From Brevibacterium sp. JSBI002 (GTDB taxonomy: Bacteria > Actinomycetota > Actinomycetes > Actinomycetales > Brevibacteriaceae), in the NCBI RefSeq assembly GCF_026013965.1, contig NZ_CP110341.1, positions 1,488,001 to 1,552,000 of the forward strand: a stretch of 64,000 bases of DNA, read 5' to 3'. Within the stretch, counting starts at the first letter, position 1. Each line of letters starts with the position of its first letter. The position numbers were made by a program, and so were the translations under genes. Positions 19,182 through 27,944 of this stretch are shown in pieces. Below the pieces are notes generated by a model. That model saw nothing but the letters and a program-made list of their open reading frames with translations. It searched no databases and was not told where the DNA came from.

Positions 19182-19514
19182 CTAACCGCATTCGGGGTCG
19201 ATTCCGTGGCGGCGCCACAGCCCATCGAGTTCATCGACATCGAGGAATGCCGTGCGTTCGACCCGCTCATGAGAATGCGGTGTGCCCTCCTCTTCCCAGT
19301 GGATGCGGGCGCGGGCGAAGATCTCGGGCGGCAGGATCCCCGCCGCGTTGACGACTCGCCACCAAGTGACGTTCGATCCGAATTCCCGCATCACCCGTCC
19401 GACATAGCGGGGTGAGCACTCGGCAACGGCGCCGACTGTCCCGTAGGAGACGACGCGTGCGGCGGGTACGAATTCGATGATGCGCAGCACCCGTTCGACG
19501 GCTATCTCGTTCAC
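19182..19514 (-). CDS. Alkyltransferase-like (ATL) DNA-binding protein
   Basis: 110-residue protein of the MGMT-like DNA-binding domain family. In real O6-alkylguanine transferases the helix-turn-helix is followed by the PCHRV active site. Here the corresponding place reads WWRVV at 51-55, so the reactive cysteine is replaced by tryptophan, the defining feature of ATL proteins, which flag alkyl lesions for nucleotide excision repair. The recognition segment SYGTVGAVAECSPRYVGRVM is intact. The GTG at 19514 has GGGAGGTG just upstream. Confidence 0.87.
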   Translation of the reverse strand: MNEIAVERVLRIIEFVPAARVVSYGTVGAVAECSPRYVGRVMREFGSNVTWWRVVNAAGILPPEIFARARIHWEEEGTPHSHERVERTAFLDVDELDGLWRRHGIDPECG

Positions 19515-19583
19515 TGCACCTCCCGACAGGATCGGGAGGTCGAACCTGAGCTGACCATGAGTCGATGCTACCGCCGTCCACGG

Positions 19584-19589
19584 TAGACT
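19584..19589 (+). promoter_or_regulatory. -10 box of tatB (TAGACT), leaderless type
   Basis: TAGACT followed by seven bases and the tatB ATG; no ribosome site is visible in between. Confidence 0.5.
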
Positions 19590-19596
19590 TGAGACC

Positions 19597-20052
19597 ATGT
19601 TCGGTATCAACGGCACCGAAATGGTGATTCTGGTCGTTGTGGCGTTGGTCGTCATCGGACCCAAACGCCTGCCCGAATACGCTCAGAAGCTGCGGGACTT
19701 CGTGCGGCAGATGCGTCGCATGGCCGAAGGAGCGAAAGACAGCGTCCGACGCGATTTCGGCGACGACTTCAAGGATGTGGACTGGCAGAAGCTCGATCCG
19801 CGCCAGTACGATCCCCGCCGCATCGTACGCGAGGCACTCGTCGAAGAGGATGCGGCCATCCGCGAGTCCAAACGTCAGGAACGGGCCACTCAGGAATCGT
19901 CATCCGCTGAGTCCTCCGGTGCTGCCCTGTCCACTCAGACCGACACCGAGGCGGCCCCCACCCGGGCGAAGTCACCCATCGAACGATTCCAAGCTCAGGT
20001 CGGCCTGCGCGACCGTTCCGCCGCTGCGCCGTTCGACTCCGAAGCCACCTGA
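19597..20052 (+). CDS. tatB: Twin-arginine translocase subunit TatB
   Basis: Single-pass membrane subunit that receives twin-arginine signal peptides. The 151 residues have the short N-terminal helix (MFGINGTEMVILVVVALVVI), the GPKRLPEY hinge and a long amphipathic cytoplasmic helix (KLRDFVRQMRRMAEGAKDSVRRDFG), followed by a variable tail. Length and the Glu at position 8 favour TatB over TatA. Position near mrp agrees with Rv1224-Rv1229c. Confidence 0.92.
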   Translation: MFGINGTEMVILVVVALVVIGPKRLPEYAQKLRDFVRQMRRMAEGAKDSVRRDFGDDFKDVDWQKLDPRQYDPRRIVREALVEEDAAIRESKRQERATQESSSAESSGAALSTQTDTEAAPTRAKSPIERFQAQVGLRDRSAAAPFDSEAT

Positions 20053-20094
20053 GCCACCCCGAAGCCACCTGAGTCACCCTCGAAGTCACTTGAG
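20040..20094. repeat. Three short tandem repeats across the tatB stop codon
   Basis: Units of 20-21 bases starting CGAAGCCACCTGAG at 20040, 20060 and (with two changes) 20081. The first unit includes the tatB stop, so the repeat has copied the 3' end of the gene into the intergenic space. Confidence 0.7.
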
Positions 20095-20157
20095 GTTGAG
20101 GCCGACGGTATCTGTTAGGCCATGTTGCATTCCCTCTTCCGTGCGGGCGTCAGAGGC

Positions 20158-21579
20158 TCAGTTCTTCATCACCGCGGGATGTTCGGGATTCGAGCACAGC
20201 TCATCGCGGTAGCCGCGGCAGAAATACGACCCGCCGTTCTTCCACTGGATCCCGGAGAAGAGCTCGCGCACTGTCACTGCGTAGAGGCCTTTGTCCGCCA
20301 CGGCCGAGAACACCTCCGGAGCCGCCTTCGCGGTCGACGGATGGATGGAGTGCATGAGCACGATCGATCCGGGGCGAGTCAGTTTCTGCACGCGTCCGAC
20401 CGTCTTCTTCGCATCTCTGTGCTGCCAATCTCCGGTATCGACGTCCCAGATGATCGCAGGACCGTCTAGAGCGTGTGCTGCGCGTTTGTCGAGGGCACCA
20501 TAGGGCGGACGGACGAGGGGCTCGTCCTTCACTCCGACCGATCGCAGCGATCTGACCGTCCGGTCGAGCTCTCTGCGGAGCGTCGCCGATGCGGTCTTGT
20601 CCATCTGCACATGCGAGAACGTGTGATCGTCGACTTCATGGCCGGCGTTGATGATCCGCTCGGCCGTTTCGGGAAAGGCGTCTGTGTTCTTCCCGAGGAA
20701 GAAGTATGTCAGACGGATGTTCGCCTCATCGGCTGCGTCGAGGATCGTCTGTTCGGTTTTCGTCTCTCCGGGACCGTCGTCATAGGTCAGCGCGACACAG
20801 GGCAGCAGCGCGCAGGAGAAGTCGGGGGAGCGCAGATCGATCGGCTGCGGCAGTTCGAGACTGCTGTGCAGCGCCTTCTGGACTCGGTCGCCGATGGAGG
20901 ACAGATCGGTGTCGGAGACCGCAGCGTCATTGATCGTCAGTGTGCCGGTGTCATCGGCTCCGACGGCTGCCGGGTCGACCGGTGCGGCGAAGAGCCGGCG
21001 GGCATTGACTGTGCTGTCGTGGGCGAGATCGGTCAGCAGCAGCCTTGTCTGCGGATGCGGCGACTGGATATCGACTGCGGTGACGACGAATTTCCCGCCG
21101 CTTGCCAGCACCCGGGTGCTGATGTCGATGGCACGCGGGTCTACTCGAGACGCTGGCGCGTCAGCGATGCTGGTCTGTGCTGGCGTGAAAGCGGTCGCCG
21201 GCCATCTGTGGACTGGTGCCGTCTGCACGGGATCGAACGCGGCGCGATCGGCGAAGCCTCCGGAATCGTCGATCAGGGACAGCACATGATCTTCGATCGC
21301 CGCATTCAACGAGGCGGCCGTGGGCAGTCCGAAGGTGTGGACGTCCAGTCGAGGCGTGCGTTCGTCTGAGACGAGCGCGTAGCTGCGCAGCTCTGCGGAG
21401 AGCAAGTCCCGGTTCTCGGCGGCGATCGTTCGCTGCGCGGGTTCCACCGACCGTCCGGGGGTGGGGTCATCTCGAAGCGCAGTGACGACAGCTCCGGCCA
21501 AGAGGACGAGAGCGGTCAGAGCGCTGAGGCCGGCGAAGACAGAGTAGACGAGGGTATCGCGAGGGGAGAGAGGAGACAC
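20158..21579 (-). CDS. Membrane-anchored polysaccharide deacetylase (NodB/CE4)
   Basis: Extracellular carbohydrate esterase expected to deacetylate peptidoglycan or another envelope polymer. The 473 residues have one N-terminal helix (12-36), an unclassified exported region to about 250, and a NodB domain with all five motifs: YDDGP 266-270, the metal histidines in DDHTFSH (His319, His323), RPPYG 357-361, DTGDW 381-385 and LMHSIH 408-413. Cys255 and Cys261 flank the first strand and may form a disulfide. The start is GTG four bases after the mrp stop; it is the last gene of the operon. Confidence 0.9.
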   Translation of the reverse strand: MSPLSPRDTLVYSVFAGLSALTALVLLAGAVVTALRDDPTPGRSVEPAQRTIAAENRDLLSAELRSYALVSDERTPRLDVHTFGLPTAASLNAAIEDHVLSLIDDSGGFADRAAFDPVQTAPVHRWPATAFTPAQTSIADAPASRVDPRAIDISTRVLASGGKFVVTAVDIQSPHPQTRLLLTDLAHDSTVNARRLFAAPVDPAAVGADDTGTLTINDAAVSDTDLSSIGDRVQKALHSSLELPQPIDLRSPDFSCALLPCVALTYDDGPGETKTEQTILDAADEANIRLTYFFLGKNTDAFPETAERIINAGHEVDDHTFSHVQMDKTASATLRRELDRTVRSLRSVGVKDEPLVRPPYGALDKRAAHALDGPAIIWDVDTGDWQHRDAKKTVGRVQKLTRPGSIVLMHSIHPSTAKAAPEVFSAVADKGLYAVTVRELFSGIQWKNGGSYFCRGYRDELCSNPEHPAVMKN

Positions 21580-21583
21580 CGAC

Positions 21584-22705
21584 TCAGACCGGGCTCAGTC
21601 CCAAGGATCTGCCGGACAGGCCGCGACTGCGTCGCCGCAGCGACTCCGCAAGGGTGTCGAAAGCCCTTGCCGCAGGCGAATCGGGATTGCCGAGCACGAC
21701 CGGGGTACCCGCGTCCGAACCTTCCCGCAGACGAGTGTCCAAGGGGATCTGGGCGAGCAGCGGAACCTCCTGGTCGAGGGTGGCGGCGAGGTTCTCGGCC
21801 ACGCTGGCGCCTCCGCCGGAGCCGAACACCTCCATCCGGGTGCCGTCGGGCATCTCCATCCATGACATGTTCTCGATGACTCCCGCCAAGGTCTGCTTCG
21901 TCTGTGTGGCGATGGATCCCGCGCGTTCGGCTACCTGGGCGGCCGCCGACTGCGGTGTGGTGACGACGAGGAGTTCGGATTCGGGCAGCAGCTGAGCCAC
22001 GGAGATCGCGATATCGCCCGTGCCGGGAGGCAGATCGAGCAGGAGCACGTCGAGGTCGCCCCAGAACACATCGGTGAGGAACTGCTGCAGAGCACGATGG
22101 AGCATGGGACCGCGCCAGACGACGGCCTGGCTCGGCGGGACGAACATGCCGATGCTCATCACCTTCACGTCGTGGGCGACCTGGGGCAGGATCATCTCAT
22201 CGACTCGGGTCGGCTTGCCGGAGAGACCGAGCATGCCGGGGATGGAGAAGCCGTAGATATCGGCATCGACGATGCCGACGCGCAGGCCCTTGTCCGCCAG
22301 GGACACGGCAAGGTTCGCGGTCACCGACGATTTTCCGACGCCGCCTTTTCCTGACGCGACGGCATAGACCTTCGTCAGCGATTCCGGGCGATTGAAGGGG
22401 ATATCGCGGGTGCCGGAGCCCTGCAGCTTCTCCTTCATCTCCTTGCGCTGTTCGGGCGTCATCGTGCCCAGAACGACAGCCACCTCGGCGACCCCGTCGA
22501 CACCGCCCACCGCAGCCTTGGTGTCTTCGGTGATCGTGTCCTTCAGCGGGCACCCGGCGATCGTGAGGAGAACTGTGACGGTGACCTTGCCGCCTTCGAT
22601 CACGATCGATTCGACCATATCGAGTTCGATGATGCTGCGGCGGATCTCAGGGTCGATGACCCCGGTCAGCGCCTCTCTCACGGCGTCCTCAGAGGGACCA
22701 GTCAT
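21584..22705 (-). CDS. mrp: Mrp/ApbC-family P-loop ATPase for iron-sulfur cluster transfer
   Basis: Cytoplasmic Fe-S carrier ATPase, 373 residues. An N-terminal MIP18/DUF59 domain (about 1-85) precedes the deviant Walker A GKGGVGKSS at 119-127, followed by DADIYGFS and LLLDLPPGTGD. The CxxC pair found in many bacterial Mrp proteins is absent (the segment reads MEMPDGTRMEVFGSGGG), a common actinobacterial form. The ATG at 22705 was taken because AAAGGA lies eight bases upstream; a GTG two codons earlier would crowd it. Confidence 0.93.
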   Translation of the reverse strand: MTGPSEDAVREALTGVIDPEIRRSIIELDMVESIVIEGGKVTVTVLLTIAGCPLKDTITEDTKAAVGGVDGVAEVAVVLGTMTPEQRKEMKEKLQGSGTRDIPFNRPESLTKVYAVASGKGGVGKSSVTANLAVSLADKGLRVGIVDADIYGFSIPGMLGLSGKPTRVDEMILPQVAHDVKVMSIGMFVPPSQAVVWRGPMLHRALQQFLTDVFWGDLDVLLLDLPPGTGDIAISVAQLLPESELLVVTTPQSAAAQVAERAGSIATQTKQTLAGVIENMSWMEMPDGTRMEVFGSGGGASVAENLAATLDQEVPLLAQIPLDTRLREGSDAGTPVVLGNPDSPAARAFDTLAESLRRRSRGLSGRSLGLSPV

Positions 22706-22774
22706 GCCCACGTCCTTTCCTTCCCGGAACAGTGCTCCCGGGCCTTCAACACTACCGCTTCGGCGGGCGTCTCG

Positions 22775-23323
22775 TCATCCGCTTCGAGGGCCGCCTCGGC
22801 GCTTTTCGGAGGCCCGGGGATCGACCTTGTCGGTCCCGTTCTCGTCCTGTCTTTCCTCCTCGAGCTCCTTGAGCAGATCCTTGAGCTCGGAGCGGATGAA
22901 GTCACGAGTGGCGACCTCACGCATGGCGATACGCAGCGCCGCCACCTCTCGTGCGAGGTACTCGGTGTCGGCCAAGTTGCGTTCGGCGCGCTGCCGATCG
23001 TGTTCGAACTCGACGCGGTCCCGGTCGGTGCTGCGGTTCTCCGCGAGGAGGATCAGCGGCGCGGCATAGGAGGCCTGAAGGGACAGGATGAGGGTCAACA
23101 GGGTGAAGTTGAGCGACCGCGGGTCGAATTGCCACGATTCCGGCAGCAGGGTGTTCCACAGCAGCCACACCGCACAGAAGACCGTCATCCCGACGAGGAA
23201 CGCAGGAGTGCCCATGAACCGGGCAAAGGCTTCGGCTCCGCGTCCGAAGGTCTCGGGGGAGACGGTGAAGCTCGGCAGTCGGCGCTTGCTCGACCGCGGG
23301 ATCTCGAAATCATCGACGGCCAT
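22775..23323 (-). CDS. DUF1003 membrane protein
   Basis: 182 residues with two membrane helices (about 42-62 and 72-95) and a long charged C-terminal helix rich in Glu, Arg and Lys that is probably coiled coil. The core NTLLPESWQFDPRSLNFTLLTLILSLQASYAAPLILLAENR is the DUF1003 signature. The family is unassigned; in M. tuberculosis (Rv1231c) and here it is coupled to an MgtE-like CBS protein, suggesting a shared role in ion homeostasis. It starts two bases after the upstream stop. Confidence 0.88.
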   Translation of the reverse strand: MAVDDFEIPRSSKRRLPSFTVSPETFGRGAEAFARFMGTPAFLVGMTVFCAVWLLWNTLLPESWQFDPRSLNFTLLTLILSLQASYAAPLILLAENRSTDRDRVEFEHDRQRAERNLADTEYLAREVAALRIAMREVATRDFIRSELKDLLKELEEERQDENGTDKVDPRASEKRRGGPRSG

Positions 23324-23325
23324 AT

Positions 23326-24600
23326 CTACCCCCTGCTGCGATCGTCTCGACCGGTGGTTCGCCAGTCCTCGGGCAACAGCTCGTCGAGGACGTCATCGAC
23401 GGTGACCACACCGACGAGGCGATCGTTGTCGTCGGTGATCGGCACCGACACCAGATTGTACGCGGCCAGCAGCTTCGCCACCTCGCCGAGCGGAGTCTCC
23501 GGCGACAGCGGCTCGACCTCGGTGTCGAGCATGATGCCCACGGCCTCGTGCGGCGGATGACGCAGCATCTCCTGGATGTGGACGAGACCCAGATATCTGC
23601 CAGTCGGGGTCTCCACCGGCTGCCTGCAGACGAAGACCGCGGCTGCCAGCGCCGCCGGCAGGTCTTCCCGTCGGACATGGGCCAGCGCCTCGGCGACAGT
23701 GGCTTCCGGAGTGAGGATGACCGGTTCGGTCGTCATCAGACCGCCGGCTGTGTCATCGTCGTACGCCAGAAGCGTACGCACATCTTCGGCCTCATCCGGT
23801 TCCATCAGAGTCAGGAATCGTTCGGCCTGTTCATCACTGAGCTCGCCGAGGAGGTCGGCCGCATCGTCTGGAGCCATCTCTTCGAGCACGGTCACGGCTC
23901 GTTCGGTTTCGAGTCCGGTGAGGATCTCGATCTGGGTCTCTGCCGGCAGCTCCTCGACGACATCGGCAAGGCGTTCGTCATCGAGGGCTCGGGCCACCTG
24001 GAGGCGGCGAGCGGCGTTCATCTCGAAGAGCACATCGGCGAGGTCGGCAGGCTTCGTGTCCTGGTAGGCGGCGATGAGCTGGGTGGCTTCCTGATCGACC
24101 TCGGAATCCACCGGATGGTCGGCATCCGTCCAGTCGATCTGCTTGGTCTCACCGCGGCGGCGGAATGCGGCGAAGGCGCTGCGTTCGGGCACGCGACGCA
24201 CGAACAGCCTGGTGACCTCCCAGTCCTTGTTCACCTGCTGTTCGATGCCGACGTCCTCGACGAGCACCGGTGAGTTATCCTCGCGCAGACGCAGCCGTCG
24301 GTCGAGCAGGTCATTCATCACCAGGGTCTCGGATTCACGCTGTTCGAAGCGGCGCATATTCACCAGGCCGGTGGTGATGACCTGCCCGGAATCGATCGCG
24401 GTGACCCGGCCCATCGGCACGAATACGCGGCGGCGGCCCGGCACTTCGACGACGAGGCCGATAACTCGGGGGAACTGCCGCATCGTCGCACGATAGACGA
24501 CGACGGCGTCGCGGACACGCCCGACCTGATCGCCGAGAGGGTCGAACACGGGGGCGGAGACGAGTCGGGCGACGAAGACTCTTTTCGGTGGACCACTCAT
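23326..24600 (-). CDS. Soluble MgtE-like regulator: PRC-type barrel, MgtE N domain and two CBS domains
   Basis: 424-residue cytoplasmic protein. An N-terminal PRC-barrel-like part (ARLVSAPVFDPLGDQVGRVRDAVV) is followed by the MgtE intracellular N domain (about 170-285, ADLADVLFEMNAARRLQVARALDD) and paired CBS modules (MTTEPVILTPEATVAEAL and the second at about 370-415). The membrane pore of MgtE is missing, as in Rv1232c. It probably senses Mg2+ or adenosine nucleotides and acts with the DUF1003 protein encoded directly after it; the partner is an inference. Confidence 0.87.
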   Translation of the reverse strand: MSGPPKRVFVARLVSAPVFDPLGDQVGRVRDAVVVYRATMRQFPRVIGLVVEVPGRRRVFVPMGRVTAIDSGQVITTGLVNMRRFEQRESETLVMNDLLDRRLRLREDNSPVLVEDVGIEQQVNKDWEVTRLFVRRVPERSAFAAFRRRGETKQIDWTDADHPVDSEVDQEATQLIAAYQDTKPADLADVLFEMNAARRLQVARALDDERLADVVEELPAETQIEILTGLETERAVTVLEEMAPDDAADLLGELSDEQAERFLTLMEPDEAEDVRTLLAYDDDTAGGLMTTEPVILTPEATVAEALAHVRREDLPAALAAAVFVCRQPVETPTGRYLGLVHIQEMLRHPPHEAVGIMLDTEVEPLSPETPLGEVAKLLAAYNLVSVPITDDNDRLVGVVTVDDVLDELLPEDWRTTGRDDRSRG

Positions 24601-24606
24601 GCTCTC

Positions 24607-24612
24607 AGACTA
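24607..24612 (-). promoter_or_regulatory. -10 box of the MgtE-like/DUF1003/mrp operon (TAGTCT), leaderless type
   Basis: TAGTCT on the minus strand, six bases before the ATG of the MgtE-like gene. Confidence 0.5.
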
Positions 24613-24816
24613 CGTGGTGCGTGGAGTCTTCAGTGATCGCCTCCGCGAATTGAATCGAGATCACATCCGCAGACGGTGAACGGAGTGGGCATCGGGTTCC
24701 ACTCGGCCTCTTTTCCTATTCATCAAGCCGTCCTGCCTGCTTCATCTCGTTGTCGCCCCGTCTCCCTAGGGTCATTTCTCGGCAGAACCCGCCATAGTCG
24801 AATACAGGAGAAATCC

Positions 24817-26742
24817 ATGCAGACACGACGAATCCGCCCGCGCACCGCTGCCGCAGGCCTGGGAGCCTGTGCCGCGCTCTCGCTCTTCGCCCCGCTTCTC
24901 TCGCCGACCTCGGCGACGGCCGCGGACGCACCGGCTGAACTCTACGAAGGCCACGTCCAGGTCGACCGCGGCAAGGCCGACGATTCGAAGAAGTTCACCG
25001 GTCAGGTCTTCGACGACGTCAACGAGAACTCGAAGCTCGATGGTGATGAGAAGGGCGTCTCCGGTGTTGCGGTGAGCAACGGAGTCGACGTCGTCCAGAC
25101 GGACGGAGACGGACGCTACGAGCTGCCCGTGCGAGACAACATGACCGTGTCGATCACTCAGCCCTCCGGCTGGCAGGTACCCGTCGATGAGGACAAGGTC
25201 GCACAGTTCAGCTACAACCACCTGCCCGAAGGCTCCGGCGGCCTCGAATTCGGAGGAATCGAACCGACCGGTGAGACTCCGAAGGCCGTGAACTTCCCGA
25301 TGGTCGAATCGCAGGCCTCAGCGAAAGGCGAGCAGAACTGCCCGATCGCCTCCGACACCCAGGCCTATGACAAGACAGAGATGGGCTACGCCCGCGACGG
25401 GGCCGTCGGTGACCTCGCCGACCGCAATGACTACGGGGCCTGCGGAGTGCTGCTGCTCGGGGACAACGTCGGTGACGACCTCAGCCTCAACGATGAACTG
25501 CGCGATATCTACTCCCAGATGAACGGGCCCGTGCGCGTGGCGCCGGGCAATCACGACCAGGACTACGACGCGGTCGACGACTCTCACGCCCTCGACACGT
25601 TCCGTGACCAGTTCGGTCCCTCGTACTTCTCCTACGACGTGGGCAAAACCCACTTCGTCGTCCTCGACAGCATCGAATACGAGGGCAAGGCGAACAGGAA
25701 GAAGTACAAGGAGAAGATCAGTCAGGATCAGCTGACCTGGCTGGAGAACGATCTGAAGAACGTGCCGAAGAATGCGCAGGTCGTCGTTGCCACCCACGCG
25801 CCGATCCTCACGCACAAAGAGGTCGTCGTCGACAATGCGAGGGACTTCTACGACGTCATCTCCGACTACCCGAACGCCGTGACCGTCGGCGGACACACGC
25901 ACACTCAGGAGAACCTCGTCGCTGGCGAGACGCGGAAGGAATGGGCTGCAGCCGGGATCGAGAAGCTGCCGAATACGCAGATCGTCGCCGGTGCCGTCTC
26001 CGGCGACTGGTACTCCGGCGGCCTCAACGCCGACGGGCTGCCGTACTCGTTCACTCAGGACGCTTCGGAACCGGGCGTGCTCACCCTCGAATACGACGGT
26101 GCTTCGCGCAGCGAACGCTACACCGTGCGCAACGAATCCGACGACCATCAGCTGCTGCTCGGCGTGAACTCGCCAGAGTGGCGTGACTGGGCGCAGAAGG
26201 CCCAGGAGTGGCAGGACGCGGACAAGGAGGGCACTGCTCCGAAGGAGATCTCCGAACGCGTCGTCACCCGCGAGGACCTCAAGCAGGGCGAGACCTGGCT
26301 GACCTCGAGCTTCCTCGCCGGCACTTCGGACGCACGAGTCGAGGTCAGCTTCGACGGCAAAGCGCCGAAGCAGTCCGAGCACACTCAGCCGGGCAAAGGC
26401 GAAGCCCTGGCCAAGGGCTGGGAATACACCGATCCGTACACGGCGTCACAGAACCTGCGCACCTCCGGCAATGTGGGCCAGTCGAGCTCGCACCTGTGGC
26501 GGACCGAGATCCCCTCGAACCTCGACCTGGGCACCCACACCGCCGAGGTGACTGGAACCGACCGCTACGGTCGTGACTTCACCGAGTCGGTCCGGTTCAC
26601 CGTGGTCGAGGATGAGGCCGCCGCGAAGACCGAATCGCAGAAGCTGCTGCGCCAGGATGGCTTCGATGCTCAGCAGAAGAAGGAAGTCCGGGATCCGTTG
26701 GGTCTCGACTCCGAAGAGGCTCAGTCGGCTCGCAACGACTGA
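24817..26742 (+). CDS. Exported calcineurin-like phosphoesterase
   Basis: Secreted metallophosphoesterase, 641 residues. It starts with a signal peptide (QTRRIRPRTAAAGLGACAAL, cleavage probably after TSATAA), then a carbohydrate-binding-like N domain (GQVFDDVNENSKLDGDEKGVSGVAV, a SdrD/Cna-B type turn). The metal-binding catalytic domain has GNHD at 244-247, ATHAPIL and GGHTH at 358-362, and a C-terminal beta domain follows. The architecture matches proteins annotated with calcineurin-like N and C domains. Substrate unknown, possibly a cell-wall or extracellular phosphoester. The start has CAGGAG at 24805-24810. The Arg pair suggests Tat export is possible but the hydrophobic core is Sec-like. 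Confidence 0.86.
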   Translation: MQTRRIRPRTAAAGLGACAALSLFAPLLSPTSATAADAPAELYEGHVQVDRGKADDSKKFTGQVFDDVNENSKLDGDEKGVSGVAVSNGVDVVQTDGDGRYELPVRDNMTVSITQPSGWQVPVDEDKVAQFSYNHLPEGSGGLEFGGIEPTGETPKAVNFPMVESQASAKGEQNCPIASDTQAYDKTEMGYARDGAVGDLADRNDYGACGVLLLGDNVGDDLSLNDELRDIYSQMNGPVRVAPGNHDQDYDAVDDSHALDTFRDQFGPSYFSYDVGKTHFVVLDSIEYEGKANRKKYKEKISQDQLTWLENDLKNVPKNAQVVVATHAPILTHKEVVVDNARDFYDVISDYPNAVTVGGHTHTQENLVAGETRKEWAAAGIEKLPNTQIVAGAVSGDWYSGGLNADGLPYSFTQDASEPGVLTLEYDGASRSERYTVRNESDDHQLLLGVNSPEWRDWAQKAQEWQDADKEGTAPKEISERVVTREDLKQGETWLTSSFLAGTSDARVEVSFDGKAPKQSEHTQPGKGEALAKGWEYTDPYTASQNLRTSGNVGQSSSHLWRTEIPSNLDLGTHTAEVTGTDRYGRDFTESVRFTVVEDEAAAKTESQKLLRQDGFDAQQKKEVRDPLGLDSEEAQSARND

Positions 26743-26818
26743 CAGCTGAAGAAGGAGCTGCAGCTCCGCGCATGTGTCGGATGATGGCGCTTGGAAGCTG
26801 CGGAGAACTGCGAGGAGC

Positions 26819-26842
26819 GGGGCCCGCCGAACGGCGGGCCCC
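26819..26842. terminator. Convergent terminator after the phosphoesterase gene
   Basis: Perfect 10-base G+C stem (GGGGCCCGCC) with a GAAC loop, between two convergent genes. Confidence 0.75.
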
Positions 26843-26852
26843 GTCTCCGTGA

Positions 26853-27944
26853 TCAGAGAGCGTTGAACTCCGAGGTGAAATCCGGTGCGATCTCGCTCAG
26901 CGTCGGCGGCTGCCCCCAAGCGCTGTCGACGGGTGTCGCCGAAACATGGGCGTCGAGGATCGCCAAGCTCAGCGCATCGGCCGCCGCCGCGGAGATCATC
27001 ACGAGCTCTCGGGTGGCCGCGTCACGATCGGTGGGCAGATCCTGCGCTCCTGTGGCGATGCCGAAGACCGTGTCGCCGTCGAAGAGGGTGTGCGAGGGCT
27101 GCACAGCTCGCGAGATGCCCGCGTGCGCACCCGATGCCATCCGCGTGGTCTGCGCCGTATCGAGGCGTGCATCGGTTGCGACGATCGCAATCGTCGTGTT
27201 CTTCGCGGCAGTCCCCGGGGCCGGCGGCGGAGTGGCGGGGAGACTCAGCACCTTCGGCAGATCGAGACCGATCGAGCGCAGCAGCGGGTCCAACCACAGA
27301 CCGCCCGTCGGCGTGCCGATCGTTCCCAGCGAATTCGCCACTACGAGGGCCGCGACTGTGGTTCCGCTGGGCAGCCGGACGGCATAGGACCCGAGCCCTC
27401 CGCGCACACTCTGGAACCCGGACCGGGCTCCGACGCCTGCCCCGATGCTGCCTCGGATCTCGTCTGTCCTCCCGGACAGCGCCGCTCGTGTCGCCTCGGC
27501 CCCTTCGTCCGGTCTCGGCGGTGACACGGAACCGTTTCCGCGGCCGAGGTCGAAGATCGCGGCGGCGGGAACGAGCGGAACGACCGCATCGGCAAGTCCG
27601 GGAGCAGGGAATCCGAGCCCCGCCTCGGCGAGGGTGTCGACGACTCCGGAGACGGCACCCAGCCCGAACGCGGAGCCGCCGGTGAGGACGATGGCATCGG
27701 CACCATAGGAATGTGTTCCCGGCGCGATGACATCGGTCTCACGGGTGGCGGGACCGCCCCCGCGAACATCGACGCCGACGGTCGAACCAATCGGGGGCAG
27801 CACGGTGGTGATCCCCGTCAGCCGGCGGTCGGTGCACTCACCCGCATGGCCGAGGCGGATACCGGGGATTTCGAGGACTCCGCCCCCGCGGAACGGGCCG
27901 GGCCGTGCCTCGGGGCGCGAACCGCGCGCGGTCTCCCAGGTCAT
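26853..27944 (-). CDS. P1-family (DmpA/S58-like) peptidase or amidohydrolase
   Basis: 363-residue protein of the DmpA/NylC/ornithine-acetyltransferase superfamily, whose members cut themselves to expose an N-terminal Ser or Thr nucleophile. Landmarks are the opening EIPGIRLGHAGECTDRRLTGITTVL, the glycine-rich ADAIVLTGGSAFGLGAVSGVVD, and PSGTTVAALVVANSLGTIGTPTG before the likely cleavage region. Substrates in the family range from beta-peptides to nylon oligomers, so none is proposed. The ATG at 27944 overlaps the stop of the pepP gene by one base (TGATG), so the two peptidases are coupled; the longer open frame lies inside pepP. Confidence 0.82.
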   Translation of the reverse strand: MTWETARGSRPEARPGPFRGGGVLEIPGIRLGHAGECTDRRLTGITTVLPPIGSTVGVDVRGGGPATRETDVIAPGTHSYGADAIVLTGGSAFGLGAVSGVVDTLAEAGLGFPAPGLADAVVPLVPAAAIFDLGRGNGSVSPPRPDEGAEATRAALSGRTDEIRGSIGAGVGARSGFQSVRGGLGSYAVRLPSGTTVAALVVANSLGTIGTPTGGLWLDPLLRSIGLDLPKVLSLPATPPPAPGTAAKNTTIAIVATDARLDTAQTTRMASGAHAGISRAVQPSHTLFDGDTVFGIATGAQDLPTDRDAATRELVMISAAAADALSLAILDAHVSATPVDSAWGQPPTLSEIAPDFTSEFNAL

